NCBI GenBank assembly: GCA_028015205.1
Contig: CM051519.1
Span: 86,573,539 to 86,637,538 of the forward strand
DNA length: 64,000 nucleotides
Direction of reading: 5' to 3'
From: Mytilisepta virgata
Lineage: Eukaryota; Mollusca; Bivalvia; Mytilida; Mytilidae
Numbering within the stretch: position 1 is the stretch's first letter; each line of letters opens with the position of its first letter. Of this stretch, positions 35,945-47,779 are shown one piece after another. The notes beneath the pieces are model-generated. The model made no database searches. It was not told the origin of the DNA and worked only from the letters and a program-made list of their open reading frames with translations. A program made the position numbers and the translations under genes.

Positions 35945-36400
35945 TGTCTCAGGGTAACCCGTGCTTGAGGTTGTATCCTGTGAATTGCATTGGAGGCCTC
36001 GATGTCTTTGAAAGTCTGGATGCGAGTGTTGAATCTTTCAGTTTACCATGCCAAGCTTCTAGGTTGTTGGTAGTCCTGGGTCCGTCTGTATCGAAGTGGT
36101 TCCAAACTGTTCTGTCACTGTCGAGCCAATGGGTAATGAAGTCGTCTGTAAATGGTATTGGGTCAACGGGTAGGTCGGTGTCCTCTAAGTTTTGTAGTGT
36201 GTTAAACAGGGCATTTTCTATCATGTTGTCAGGAAAAAGGGGTAATGCTTGCTGCTGCTCTTCTTTCAAGTTGGTGTATGTCGTCGTTGTCACGGTAAAG
36301 AATCTGCAAACCTGTGAGCTGTGCCTTGCGCCAAATACACTGGGTGAAGTGGAAGAAGCAACATTTGACTTAAACTCGGGAAGACTGTGCGTATAGTGGT
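35945..36400 (-). pseudogene. MULE-like transposase fragment
   Basis: Minus strand. Upstream frame: CFFHFTQCIWRKAQLTGLQI, the region after the catalytic core of MULE/FLYWCH-associated transposases. A frame change in a 'gcagcagca' run near 36250 leads to LPLFPDNMIENALFNTLQN, then DRTVWNHFDTDGPRTTNNLE and AWHGKLK, typical of the C-terminal 'R.TNN..E.WH' motif. The catalytic part is absent. It lies just upstream (in transcription sense) of the Crypton relic but is unrelated to it. Confidence 0.7.
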
Positions 36401-36614
36401 GTTCATAATTCAGTATATTGACAAGTGAGATGTATTACGCCTAATTATTATTTTTTTACAAAAAAGCACAATGCTCTCAGTAACAGTTCATATTTTTGTT
36501 TGTTATATTTATATATTTTATTCACTTTTTATTTTTTTGTCATTTTTTCTTCTATTTTATGTTATAATTAATTTTTACCATTCTTATTAACTATATTTAT
36601 TAATTATATATAAC

Positions 36615-36765
36615 TTTTAACCTGGTTTTTATAGGAGTTCGTGTTGTTCATTGTTTTTTAGTTTTCTGTGTTTACTTGTTGTGCTTGTGGTTGTTCATGT
36701 GTCTTCCCGGGTTTGTCTGTCCAATGGACTAGGTTTTTTATTGCTCCTTAGGTATATGTGTCCTT
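36615..36765 (+). repeat. Second tail type of the RT family, plus orientation
   Basis: 'aacctggtttttataggagt', 'cgtgttgttcattgtttttt', 'gtgcttgtggttgttcatgt', 'cttcccgggtttgtctgtcc' correspond to the reverse complement of 25070-25180. Confidence 0.5.
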
Positions 36766-37407
36766 TTTTCATATAACAGTCTATCATATTTAAAATCTCA
36801 GTTATTTTTCTATTTCATATTACCAAAAAGTAAGAAACCTTTGTAATTGTTGAAACAACATTGTATAATGATGTTGTTACAAAAATGTTGGCATATATAT
36901 ATATATATAAATCTGTCTCCAACAACAATCCTACATACGTCACTTATACAAATAATTTTCTCTTCAAAAAGATCATAGTTTTAAGTAATGTCTTATTATT
37001 AAGGATTTAATTAATAACTGCATGTGCTAATGGGCAAGTTGTATCTTGTAATTCTATTTTTCTGGTCACAATCATTAAAATGGTTACAAGAGAGAAGCAT
37101 TCATATTTTTCTTGAAAAAAAAAATGTTCAATTTAAATTCAAATAACATTGAATATATATATATCCTTCGATCACCTTTTTTTATTTTAAAGAAAAAAGA
37201 ATCCCGTTTTAGGTCATATTATATATCCGATTTAACGATTTTATCATAAAAATATCGGAAGACGTCTAAGAAATTTATTATTCTGATATCCATTCGACAA
37301 TGCATGTGCTAGTAAGTGGTTTTGGACATAAAAATCCCCCTCCTGCCATTTTCTTTTTTATTTTCTTCTAATATATTTATATTATTATATTATGGAGGTG
37401 TTTTAAA

Positions 37408-37625
37408 CATGGCGGGTTTCCTGCAGGAAGCAGAGACTGCTTACTCTTCCGGAGCACCTGATTCTATCCCCGGTTTTAGTGGGGTCCATGTTGTTCATAT
37501 GTTTTTAGTTTTTAATTGTAGTGCATGTATTGTTTTGATCTTGTCTTCGTTGTTCTCCGGAGTTTGTCAGTTGTTACGATTTTTCTCTCCTTCGAATATC
37601 CCTTTGGTATTTCTTGTCTTTAGTT
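37408..37625 (+). mobile_element. Retroelement 3' tail (copy E)
   Basis: Starts at 'atggcgggtttcctgcagga' and runs to 'atttcttgtctttag'. At the matching place in block A (about 12600-12640) the tail is absent, so it inserted after the segmental duplication. It is followed by a poly-T tract (37739-37765) in sequence shared with block A. Confidence 0.75.
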
Positions 37626-38073
37626 TTAATTTTTTTTCCTTAAACGACCTTGTCTTTCATATAGGAGGAACATTCATACAAGCATTAATTACTTATTATT
37701 GTATTGTTTCGTGTTGTATATTGTTTTTGGTTTTCAATTCTTTTTTTTTTTTTTTTTTTTTTTTTGTCTCTCTCCCATTTTATTTGTTACGTCCGATTAT
37801 GTGCATTCCTTTTAAGAAAATGATATGAAGAAAACATAGAATAAAACATCTGTGAGGAGTACAATATCTGCTATTCTTCAAAACATGTCTGATGTCTCAG
37901 CAATGCTAATGTTTTTATGCATATAAATTGTTTGAGTTAATGCAAAAGAAGTCTGAATATTGTAAAAACCAAATCATGTCAATCTAACATCAAAATGACC
38001 AATAAAAATTAATTGTTCACATTCAAAGTTTACGATATAGTGTTATGACTGGTGTATGGGAATTTAATGAAGG

Positions 38074-38460
38074 ATGGATGGATGGACGGATGGACGGGTG
38101 GATGAATTATTGTTTAAAGTCCAGCAGTACTGGCAATTATTTAATGCATATCAGGACGAGAACATGTAGATATGATAATGAATATGAACCCTGCTTTGTA
38201 CTAGACCGACACGCAGAGCCGGATTTTTAACGTGCTAGCTCACGAGGTAACAGTCCACAAGAAGACCTATCACCCCACCCGGATACATTATACAGACTCC
38301 GAGCCGACCAGTCCCTTGCTGTCACCCCTACGCTGCGGCGTGCTTGTCGGAGAAGAAGCAAATACCAATTTTAATGTCTTTTGTTTAACACTTCCGGAGA
38401 GCGAACCCGCAAACTTCAGATCCGAGTCGAGAACGCTACTACGAAACCACCGAGTCGGTT
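38074..38460 (-). mobile_element. Full-length SINE with 12-bp target-site duplication
   Basis: Minus-strand SINE. The head at the right has 'gactcggtggtttcgtagta' and 'gcgggttcgctctccgg'; the tail at the left is a GGAT/GGAC simple run (38072-38102). It is flanked by 'atttaatgaagg' at 38062-38073 and 38461-38472. Block A at 12975-12995 has the uninterrupted 'gaattttaatgaaggaaaaa', the empty site. The right part is shared with the SINE head at 27478-27595. Confidence 0.9.
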
Positions 38461-39789
38461 ATTTAATGAAGGAAAAACCATTTGATCTTTATGGGGACAA
38501 AAGGGGGGAGGGAAAGGACAGACCAAATCAATATATAATAAAGTGGTATGTTTTGAACAAGCAACAGCAAAGGCATCCTCTTAAGAGTAGCAATAAACAT
38601 TAATGTACGAATTTATTTCAAACATATTATACTTACGAGTTTATTTCATCAGAGAAAAACGGAAGCAGCACATTAAATATTTGTAATGGTAACCAACAAA
38701 CAGCAAACAAGCTTACAACAATTATTAGCATCTTCACAGCCTAAAAAAGAAAGTCAATATACGACAAGATAACTAACAGTCATTATTAACATCTTCAAAA
38801 TATAAAATGGAAAATAGACCTGCAGTGGAAATCTAGAATGAGCAAACAATTGCAACATATCCAAAACGTTTAAAAAGAAAATAGATTTACATTGGTAACT
38901 AACAGAAGGGAAGCATACCTACAACAAAAATTATCATCTTTATTACGGAAATCTTATTTTAGACTACATTAATAACAACAGAAATTAATACTGAAATTTT
39001 TTCCTTTGGTCAGGTCATCTGTATTCGTTATATGCCCGGGGTTACATGATAAAATATTGCATCTACATAAACAGACCTGTTGCATACATTGTGTTCTTAG
39101 TCATATTACACTAGAGATAACTCAGCTGCTTCGAAAGAGAAAGAAATTTCTGTCCCTTACAAGACGATCATCTTTTTGTATATATCAACTAAAGTCAATC
39201 AGAAATTGTCTCTATACATTTGAAAACAGTTTTACGATATTTGAAATTTATAGAAAACACCCCTATCATTTGTATATTGGTAAGCAATCCTAGGTAAAAC
39301 CCTAAAGAGCTGTTGTGACAATGATATTGCATTCAATATGAATTCCAGTACTTTCGAGTATTAGATAAGCTGAGGAATGTGCTGTAAATTGTGATTAACG
39401 GAAGCGATTAAATCAAAATACATGTTTTATTAGAGTATTACAAGCAAGGACAAAAAAGCAAGTTTTAATTATTCCGATGTTAAAATCAAAATCAATTAAA
39501 TCCTCCTATTATTTTCCTCATTTGCAATATTGAACCGATAGGAGTTCAGATAGGCGTGAATTTCACATTAGAACAAGAGAAAGGTAATATTTTATTGCTA
39601 TCTACGCATATGTTTTGGTATGACTTTTTCGCTATAAGCTCTACAAACTGCGAACAGTTAACTGAAAATGAAAAATGATTCTCAAATAATAATAGCAATA
39701 GATGCACAACCTTCAAAGCTTTTTTTTCTAATTTCATACTTTATCTAGCAACGTCAGCTGAATTTATGTTTCGTGAATTGACTGAATTA

Positions 39790-40470
39790 TTTTAGGGAAT
39801 TTTTTACATCCCATCTATCCCAGTGAGCTCGAAATTAAGGATACCACACACACTGCCAAGTTTGCATCTTACCTTCACCTCGAAATAGACACCAGAGGAA
39901 GGTTGAATGCAAAACTTTACGACAAACGGGATGAATTTGACTTTCCAATCGTCAACTTCCCATTTTTGAGCGGCAACATTCCAGAAGCGCCCACGTATTG
40001 AGTATATATTTCACAATTCATACGTTATTCCAGAGCTTGTGACATATACAATGACTTCCTGAACAGAGCCCGGCTCCTGACAGAAAAGTTGCTCAGACGT
40101 AGCAAGTTTCCCCTAAGTTGGCGTCAACCTTATTAAAGTTTTTTGGACTTTATCATGACTTGGTTGACAGGTATGAAAAAAACGTTTCCCAAATGAAAAT
40201 GGACCTGTTACATTGATGTTGTCCCTTCCTCATGCCGGATTTGACATGGGCAGCATGACGGGTGTCCTACGGGAAGCAGGGACTGCTTACTCTTCAGGAA
40301 CACCTGTGTCCACCTCATATTTTTTGGTCGGGTCCATGTTGTTCATGTGTTTTTAATTGTAGTGCATATATTGTTTTGTTCTTGTCTTCGTTGTTCTTCG
40401 GAGTTTGTCAGTTGTTTCGATCACCCCTTATACTTCGAATATCCCTTTGGTATTTCTTGATTTTACTTGT
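39790..40470 (+). pseudogene. Reverse-transcriptase relic with tail (copy F)
   Basis: Begins in 'ccagtgagctcgaaattaag', matching 22697 of copy D, and in shifting frames reads LHLEIDTRGRLNAKLYDKRD, FDFPIVNFPFLSGNIPEAP, then LIRYSRACDIYNDF. A stop replaces the residue before VYISQ. The tail from 40170 contains 'gcagggactgcttactcttc' and 'ccctttggtatttcttgatt'. The N-terminal and catalytic parts are missing. Confidence 0.7.
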
Positions 40471-42256
40471 CAAATATTTATCACCATAGCCCACAGCCTT
40501 TTATAGTATTTTTATATACCAGAGTGTTAGGATGGTGGGGGGTTTTGGTACACATAAAACACTATCCAATGCCGGTACCAAGTGAGACTATCTTGAGTGA
40601 TCGTTGTGTTTAGGTTTCTGTTTTGTGCTCTTTTATATTATATTTTGTTCGGGGTTCTGTCTTTTTGGTGGATTTGAATAATTGGTATGACTTTGTCGAC
40701 CTTTCCTGTTATCTATTTTGGTGTCTATTCCCATGTTTTACCTAATATTCACGCATTAAAGGTTTCCACTAGTCACATCAAGGGGGTGGACTTTTGCTTG
40801 TTGATGGGAATGAAGCATTTTGTATTGAAAATTATTTTTGAAATAATAATATTGTAACCATTTATATATATTGTATTTCAAACGAATTTATACGATAGAG
40901 GGAAGTTCGTTATATAATAAGGTCACAAACCAAGGGCAAGGCATGAAAACAGTAATAGAGAGATATAACCAAAAAGGATGAAACAGACAGGAAACAAGAG
41001 ACAATCAAAACAAGACAGTACGAAAATCACTTACAATGTGAAGTCCCGCAACACAATCTTGGCAGAAACTAATGCACGTTTTTTTCACCATATACAAAAA
41101 TACACATTTGTACTACATGTATTACGTAGACTATGTTTTGTAATCATTCTATTCTTAACAACACAACTGCGTGGCACCAGATGGTGTTAATTGACTGTTA
41201 TGTCACTAATTACTTTTCTTGTGATCCGTTTTGTTTATAATCATATCAAGACTACAACTAAATGTGTAAAGGAACATCGATAGTTTTATTCATAGAAATC
41301 GGTTCCGTAACCCTTTCATAAAATCTTTATTGCACTTAGTAGATGCATCTGTTGTTTGACTGGAAACACCGAATGTATCAGCAGCACAGCTGATATTTAT
41401 GTCAGGTAGATAATTAAAACGAAACTCCAGTTAATCCCGTTATTGTTATTTACACCTTGGTTTTGTTAAGATAATGACAGTTTTCTTCGAAATTGCAATT
41501 GTTGAAACTATTTTATCCCATGACCAATTGACCCGTAACTATAAGACATTTTCCCAATTTCGATTATTTCCCTTTATTACTAAAACTCTATTTTCTCTCG
41601 TGTCTTTTCCTTTGACGTTCATTTAACGTTCGTTACAAACGAATGAAAAAATAAAATAAATTTATTGCATTTAGCATATTGATGGCTTTTGTATACTGGA
41701 TTTCTTTGCCTTGTTATTGATTTAAGTTTAAGGTGTCGTAATTTTTACTGTTGACGGCTTATTACATTACATAATGTCAGCCAAAAATCAAAGACAATAT
41801 TGACCAGGGAATTCTAATGAGTCTTTATGACTTTTCTAATGCGGTATATAACAAACGATTATTAGACATGCATATCTTTGATTCAGGAAATTGAGGCTCA
41901 CATGACAACCATTTAACTTCAAGGTTGGGGGGGGGGGTTCAAGGTTTTTTGTGAAAAAAAAATCTGATTCCAAAGAGCAAAACAAAAAATAATCTGTTTT
42001 ACAAAACTATGGAAAAAAATGTGTGGTTTAGATATTTTAAAAAAAGAAAAAAAAATAGATTGAATCCGAGAGTTGATTTAAAAAATTACAAGCATTACAA
42101 GAAAAGCTTTAGACCATTATTTAATACAAACCTGACTTGATTTATTTTGAACAAAATAAAAGATTTTCCTTATAGTTTTTCAGTCATACTTGACCTTTCA
42201 GTGATTAACAAGATGAAGAGCAACAATCATGACAATCAAAGCATTGTTCCTTTTTA

Positions 42257-43525
42257 GCTAACCTGGCCAAAGCCCATGTGAGCTTTTGTCACTTGGCATC
42301 CGTCGTCGTCTGTTAACGTTTCAAATTTTAATCTTCTCCTCAGAAACCACTGAGTCAAATGAAATTAAATTTGGCAGGAAGCATTTATGTAAGGTCCTTT
42401 GTAAAGATTGCTCATTTCGTCCCGATCGGACTACAACTATGGTCCGTTCTTGTTTCTCATTGGTTGATTAAAAAATTTTTCTCTGGAACTGCTTGGCCAA
42501 ATATAACGAAACTTAACAGGAAGCAATTATTTAGGTTCTTTACAAAATTTCTTTATTTCATTCAGATGGGACTACATATATGGTCACCATTGGCAGTTCT
42601 TGTTTCTGATTGGCTAATATAAAAAAAATCTTCTCTGAAATCGCTTGCCCAAATAGGACGAAACCTGAAAGGAAGCATATATGGGAGTTCCCTTATAAAG
42701 TTTCCTCATTTTGTTCCGATCGGAATAGAAATATGGCCGCCATGAGCAGTTCTTGTTTCTGTTTGGCTGATATAAAAAAAATATTCTCTTCTGAAGTCGC
42801 TTTGCCAAATGGAACGAAACTTGACAGAAAGCATCTAATTGGGAAGTTCTGTACAAAGTGTCCTCATTTCGTCCTGAATAGGCAACAAACATGGCCGTCA
42901 TAGGCAGTTATTGTTTTTCATCCGTTGATAATCTTCTTTATAACCGCTTGGCCAAAGGGAACGAGACTTGACAGGCAGCATCTGTTAGAGTTTTTTTTTA
43001 CAAAATTTCATAAATTTTGTCCAGATCAGGCAACAAACATGGCCGCCATGGGCAATTCTTGTTCCTGATTGGTTGATTTAAAAAAAAATTCTCTTAAACT
43101 GCTTTGCCAAGTAGAGCCAAACTTGACAGACAGTTTCTATGGCATATAACAAAAATCTACAGAACCGCAGAATTGCTTGAAACCAAACTAGGTCTGAATC
43201 TTCCTCTTAAGGTGCTCACCAAGTGTTGTTACTCTGTTGTTAATCTGGTGCCAATCCCAAATTCAAAATGGCCTTCAGTAGAGGATTTAGGTTAGCATAA
43301 GACCATATGGGAAATGCATGAAAAAATCTTCTGGAGAACTGCCAAATTTTAGAATATGCTGACCTGTAAGTAGAAGGACCTTGATGAAGAAAAAATTGGT
43401 TCCTACAAGGTTACCACACTTCATAATGATAGGGAGAAGTGACTTCTCTATTTGAGGTACATCAATGAAAATGGCTTTCATGCCAGGTGAGCGATACAGG
43501 GTCATCCATCTGAGCCTCTAGTTTA
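42257..43525. mobile_element. TIR element with internal 150-bp tandem repeats
   Basis: 'gctaacctggcc' at 42257 and 'tgccaggtgagc' ending 43492 are inverted (10 of 12), and 'aaagccca'/'tggcttt' extend the match. The right end continues 'gatacagggtcatccatctg'. Inside, a 150-bp unit recurs about six times (landmarks near 42342, 42486, 42637, 42791, 42941, 43095) with 'gctt(t)gccaaatggaacgaa', 'cttgacaggaagc' and 'atggccgccatgggcagttc'. No transposase. I recall the same head ('gtgagcttttgtcacttggc') from other bivalves. Absent from the matching part of block A. Confidence 0.7.
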
Positions 43526-44631
43526 AATATGCATACATGTACATATCTGAACTAATCTTGTTTTAAATTTACAATGAAATATATGCAAATGTTTTATTAT
43601 AAAAACAAATTCATAGTATATACCAATTTTATTTACTGCTAGTGATTTCGTAGGAATAATACTTTCTGGGCATTCCTAAAAAATTTTCTGATTCGACTTG
43701 GTAAGAAAAAAAAATTTGGTTTGATTGTAGTCGAAAAAAAATAAATTGTTTCCATACCTTGAAAAAAAATTTTCAAACCAATATAAAAAAAACCATACCC
43801 CCCCCCCCCTTTTGAAGTTAAATGTTTGTTCCCTAATAGATACTGGTTAAAAGATCAAAGAATGCATAAACAAGAAAGTGAAAAAGAGAGAGGGTACTGC
43901 TGATATGGAGTTCAAAGAAACAGTAAATGTTTAACAAATTGTTCAATTATTTTTACGATTTAAAATAAGTAATATCGTCTTCCCTATTAATTGTTTGTTT
44001 AGTTGGGGTTTAACGCCGTTTTCAGCACATTTTGGCCGTTTTTATTGGTGGAGGAAGCCGGAGTACCCGGAGAGAACCACGGACCTTCGGTAGGAAAACT
44101 GGCAATCCTTGTCAATTAAGATCGGAGTCGAACACACCCCGCCACAGGTGAGATTCGAACTCACAACCCCAGCGTTGACAGGCTAGTGATCATTTAAACC
44201 ACTGCTGTGACGTCAGCCTATTCATTTACCGTGGTTTCTTTTTCTAGAATCAACGCTTCTTTAATCCGTCACTGAAATGAAGTCATCAAATTATATTCAA
44301 TTGTTGCTTTTGTGTACTTAATACTTAATGTCATTAAGTTTGAATTGGCGAATTTACTGATTTCTGTTCACAGCTGGTATTAGTTTAAAAACTTACCTTT
44401 GATTTTTGCAAATTTTCGTTTGCCGTGACTTTGGTTCGAACTCCCTCCGTCAAGTAAATTATGTGTCATAGTTCAAGAACACATCGACGAAACCTCTCGG
44501 CTACCAATCGGATGATATCTAAATGTCGTTTTTACATATATCAATATGATACGGTACAATATATACATAAGGCTTTCGCCTTTATATATTTAAAAACGAC
44601 GTTTGTATAGTATAAGATGGTAGCCGCAAGG

Positions 44632-44789
44632 TTAGGATGATTAGAGAGTAACACTTGTAGACATAGTTCGAATCTCTGTTTCGGTGTTCCTTTTTTTTAA
44701 ATCTTTATGTTAGGATGATTAGAGAGTAACACTTGTAGACATAGTTCGAATCTCTGTTTTGGTGTTCCCTTTTTTCTAAATCTTTATGT
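44632..44789 (+). repeat. 78-bp tandem duplication with box-B-like motif
   Basis: Unit 'ttaggatgattagagagtaa', 'cacttgtagacatagttcga', 'atctctgttt' and a T-run occurs at 44632-44709 and 44710-44787 with two or three differences. 'tagttcgaatctc' looks like a tRNA box B, so the unit may be a piece of a tRNA-derived SINE. Confidence 0.75.
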
Positions 44790-45256
44790 TATCATTGATA
44801 TAATTTAGTAATAAGAACAGATCTTTATTTTTTTATTTGATTATTATCGACAATTTCATATAATTCAATAAAAAATTAGAACATTGTTATTTTGATGTTT
44901 ATGGCAATTTCATCTGTTTCACTGCATATTTTGACATATTTTTAAAATATAAAAAGTGTAAATCGAGTGGTTTTAAACTATTTTTTCTTTCAGTAGCATT
45001 ATGTTTTACTGGAAAATTATTTGGACTATGCTTTATTTTGTCAATAATGGACAAATTTCTGAATCATATGCCTTATACTGTAAGTCCATACGGTTTTGTA
45101 TTAATTTTCATTTGCCATTAAAATCATCAACGTGGCTATATATATCTAATTGAATAGTAGTATAGAGAATTAAGTTAATTTAAACTCACACATAATAGGG
45201 TCTAATTAAGAAAGGAAAGGTAATTGGGAAAAGTCGTCACAACAATAGTTTAAGGA

Positions 45257-45357
45257 AGAGATACAATGGATAGGCGTTGGTTCATGAAAAACAAACCATT
45301 CGCCCTCCGGGCTCATGGTTTCTTTTTCAAGAACCAACGCTTATCCATTGTATCTCT
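45257..45357. repeat. Foldback repeat, about 45-bp arms
   Basis: 'agagatacaatggataggcg' (45257) through 'ttggttcatgaaaaacaaac' pairs with the right arm ending 'cttatccattgtatctct' at 45357, with four or so mismatches. 'gccctccgggc' forms the tip. It lies at the right end of the 1.16-kb insertion. Confidence 0.9.
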
Positions 45358-45482
45358 AATACTTAGTAGTCTTGATGAACTACCTAGACCACTCGGCCAC
45401 CGAGGCCCCTCGTCTTCCCTATTAAGATCAGAATTAAATTTCCTCACCATCTCAAGTTTTGTAGTTAATCCTAAATTTGATT

Positions 45483-45630
45483 GGTCCATGTTGTTCATAT
45501 GTTTTTAGTTTTTAATTGTAGTGCATGTATTGTTTTGATCTTGTCTTCGTTGTTCTCCGGAGTTTGTAAGTTTGTTACGATTTTTCTCTCCTTTGAATAT
45601 CCCTTTGGTATTTCTTGACTTTACTTTGAT
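45483..45630 (+). mobile_element. Retroelement 3' tail (copy G)
   Basis: Starts abruptly in 'ggtccatgttgttcatatgt' and ends 'atttcttgactttactttg'. No RT part. Inserted in sequence that is otherwise shared with block A. Confidence 0.7.
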
Positions 45631-46184
45631 TAACATCTTAGTTGCCGCAACATTGACAGTTGTATTTACCTTGATCTTCAGTAAAAGACATGTTACTTAA
45701 TCGACGCTCTCTAAAGCATTGTGCTCAAGCATGTTTTAGTTTTTGATTTTGTTATATTTTTCTAATTCCCGATGTACATGTAGTGATATTTTTGAAGTTG
45801 TAATTTTCTCATAAATTGATGTTTTGTGAGGTAGGCAGGGATCTTCCAGTTCGTTAACTGACCTTAACACATTAGTTATACGCCTCCGTTACATGATGTA
45901 AACGTATGTCTTGAATTTATAATTTCAATTTAGTTTCCAATTTGATTAATGATTTCCAGCATGTTGATTAATTTTCATACTATACTGGTTATTTGAAATT
46001 CATCTAATTGTACCGAAAGTCGTTAACGTTTTGATAAATTCTAGTGTTTCTTAATGTTTTTTATTTGTTCATGTTGTTGTCAGTACGTCTTACCACTTCT
46101 TTCCTTTGTTCTTTCCATTTCTCTTTTGTGTTTATTGCTTTGGTGTTCCTTTTGCAGATAATTTTCTACTCAAGATTTATTCTA

Positions 46185-47775
46185 TATCTTGCCTTTGTTT
46201 AGATATCTTTCTCGTTTCCCTAGCTATAAAGATGGTTAACAACATTAAATGTTTAAACAAGTTTTAAGACTGTTAGTATGATTAGTGTGAAAATTTCAGG
46301 ATGAAAGAATATGCGTCAATGAAATAATATTCTATCATACTAAACGTAAGAAATAATATCTAGAGGATATCGTGTTTTTGAACAATGAGCAACAACTAAC
46401 ATCACTAAAAAGCCCTTGGGGAAATTACTGGTCTAAAAAATCAATAAAATTTCAAGTTAACAGTGTTCCATGCATCGCTTCTAAGTATACAGCCAGTGCA
46501 TTTTGGCTGCTCACATAGGAGACTTACAGGATAAATAATGGTATCGTTTACTGAATATGTGGTATTATTACATTGAGTGTGGTGAAATACCGGGATTTCC
46601 GAGTGAAATAAAATTCGATAATTCACCCAGTGAAATCGAAAGTCATATTTCATTCTAGGAAGTGACGTAACAAAAGCTGTCGCCAACGTTTTAAATACCA
46701 TTTGCAATTTTAATAGCTTTATTCTAATGGTTTCTCGCCGTTATACTGGCTCCTATACCGCTAGCGCGGCGTTAAACACCATTTAATCGATCAGGCAAAC
46801 AATTATCCAGATAGCAAAACGCCTATTTTGAACTGTCAGTAATATTTCACGGGGTCTGGTATTTAATATCAAACCTTCGTCACTTCGGAAATTATCAGAT
46901 TATAAACAACATCAGACAGGAAAACGTCAATGTTAAAATAAGAGATGTATTATTTCCTGTTCCTTTCTCCAGATATCGTCTAGAAATGAACAGACAAAAA
47001 TCAATGCAAAGGCTAAAACTTTGTGACGGTCTTTCTCAATAGAAAGGCAGAACCAGGTATTTGGGGAAGATCAGTGAAATATACAACTGCAAATTGAAAA
47101 TATATCTATTTGAAATCATAATTGAAGAAGTCCATCTCACATGAAAACACAAGGATACATACGGATATTGGGCTAAACACTAAAATTATATTTATCATAA
47201 ACGGTATACCTTGTATCTTTATCACATCGGAAATCATAGGAGTAAATGACAATTTACATATATACTCTCCATTGTGTTCTAGTAAAAGAAGAATATCATA
47301 GAGAAAATCTGGTCTCAAGCTCACACTTAACTTGACGGGCATTTGACAAAAAATATATATATATGTGTAGAGTTCTTTTATATATTTGTCTGTATTAACG
47401 TATTAACGTATAACAGCGGAATAAAGTTGTTGTTACGGATTGCCCTTGTTCCCCATATGCCGGAGAGGATTATTGTCAACTATTCATTTTCAAATTGTTC
47501 TCATACAATGTATTATTTTAAATGTTGAAGTAAAAATGCAAGAATGTGTGTTCTTGAGTATAGTTATACTATGGTTCCTACAAAATCCGGTTTGGGAAAA
47601 CTTCTAACAGAGAAAAATTTGATTTTGCAATACATAAGGTAGATACCCATCTTCCTTAAAGTGAAGGGGAAACTTAAGTGTTTTCTTAGTTTAAGATGTT
47701 TTATGAATACCAGTTAGGAGAGATGGGCGCGGTTTCCTTAACTTAAGTGTTTCCTTAATAAAATCTTAACTTAAG
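46185..47775. other. No gene seen; likely continuation of block B
   Basis: AT-rich. A stretch near 46850-46920 ('cggaaattatcagattataa') resembles 20355-20400 of block A, weak support that the duplication continues. Near 47640-47780 'cttaacttaagtgtttcctt' and 'tttatgaatac' recur as a small local repeat. Confidence 0.35.
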
Positions 47776-47779
47776 TAGC

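Larger units (their letters stand above)
44201..45362. mobile_element. About 1.16-kb insertion inside the SINE
   Basis: Defined by the split SINE around it. The left end has 'ggtttctttttctagaatca' (about 44232), and the right end contains the related 'ggtttctttttcaagaacca' within the foldback 45257-45357, so the two ends share sequence in direct orientation. The interior is AT-rich, contains the 78-bp tandem duplication and has no coding region. The class is unknown; a possible TTA-type target duplication is not resolved. Confidence 0.6.
43991..45410 (-). mobile_element. SINE split by a later insertion, with 15-bp target-site duplication
   Basis: The left part 43991-44200 is the SINE tail and body ('ggtggaggaagccggagtac', 'aggtgagattcgaactcaca'). 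The right part 45361-45410 is its head ('tacctagaccactcggccac'). Together they equal the SINE at 26351-26609. The outer flanks are 'cgtcttccctattaa' at 43976-43990 and 45411-45425, a perfect 15-bp duplication, which proves that both parts are one insertion. The break falls between 'ctagtgatc' and 'agtagtcttgatgaacta'. Confidence 0.85.
31350..46180 (+). repeat. Ancient segmental duplication, block B (part 1)
   Basis: Partner of 9250-16560, in the same order and orientation, but about twice as long because of insertions: Crypton relic and MULE fragment (32.4-36.9 kb), tail E (37.4 kb), SINE (38.1-38.5 kb), RT relic F (39.8-40.5 kb), TIR element (42.3-43.5 kb), split SINE (44.0-45.4 kb) and tail G (45.5 kb). 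The homologous anchors lie between these. Block A therefore shows empty sites for several of these insertions. Confidence 0.8.

Noticed and set aside
35944..36396. 150-codon plus-strand ORF
   Set aside because: Antisense shadow of the MULE-like fragment on the minus strand, whose motifs are clear.
37316..37828. 170-codon ORF with long Phe run
   Set aside because: Translation of a retroelement 3' tail and a poly-T tract; no coding signal.
45266..45508. 80-codon ORF and its antisense partner
   Set aside because: Run across the foldback and SINE head; open by chance.
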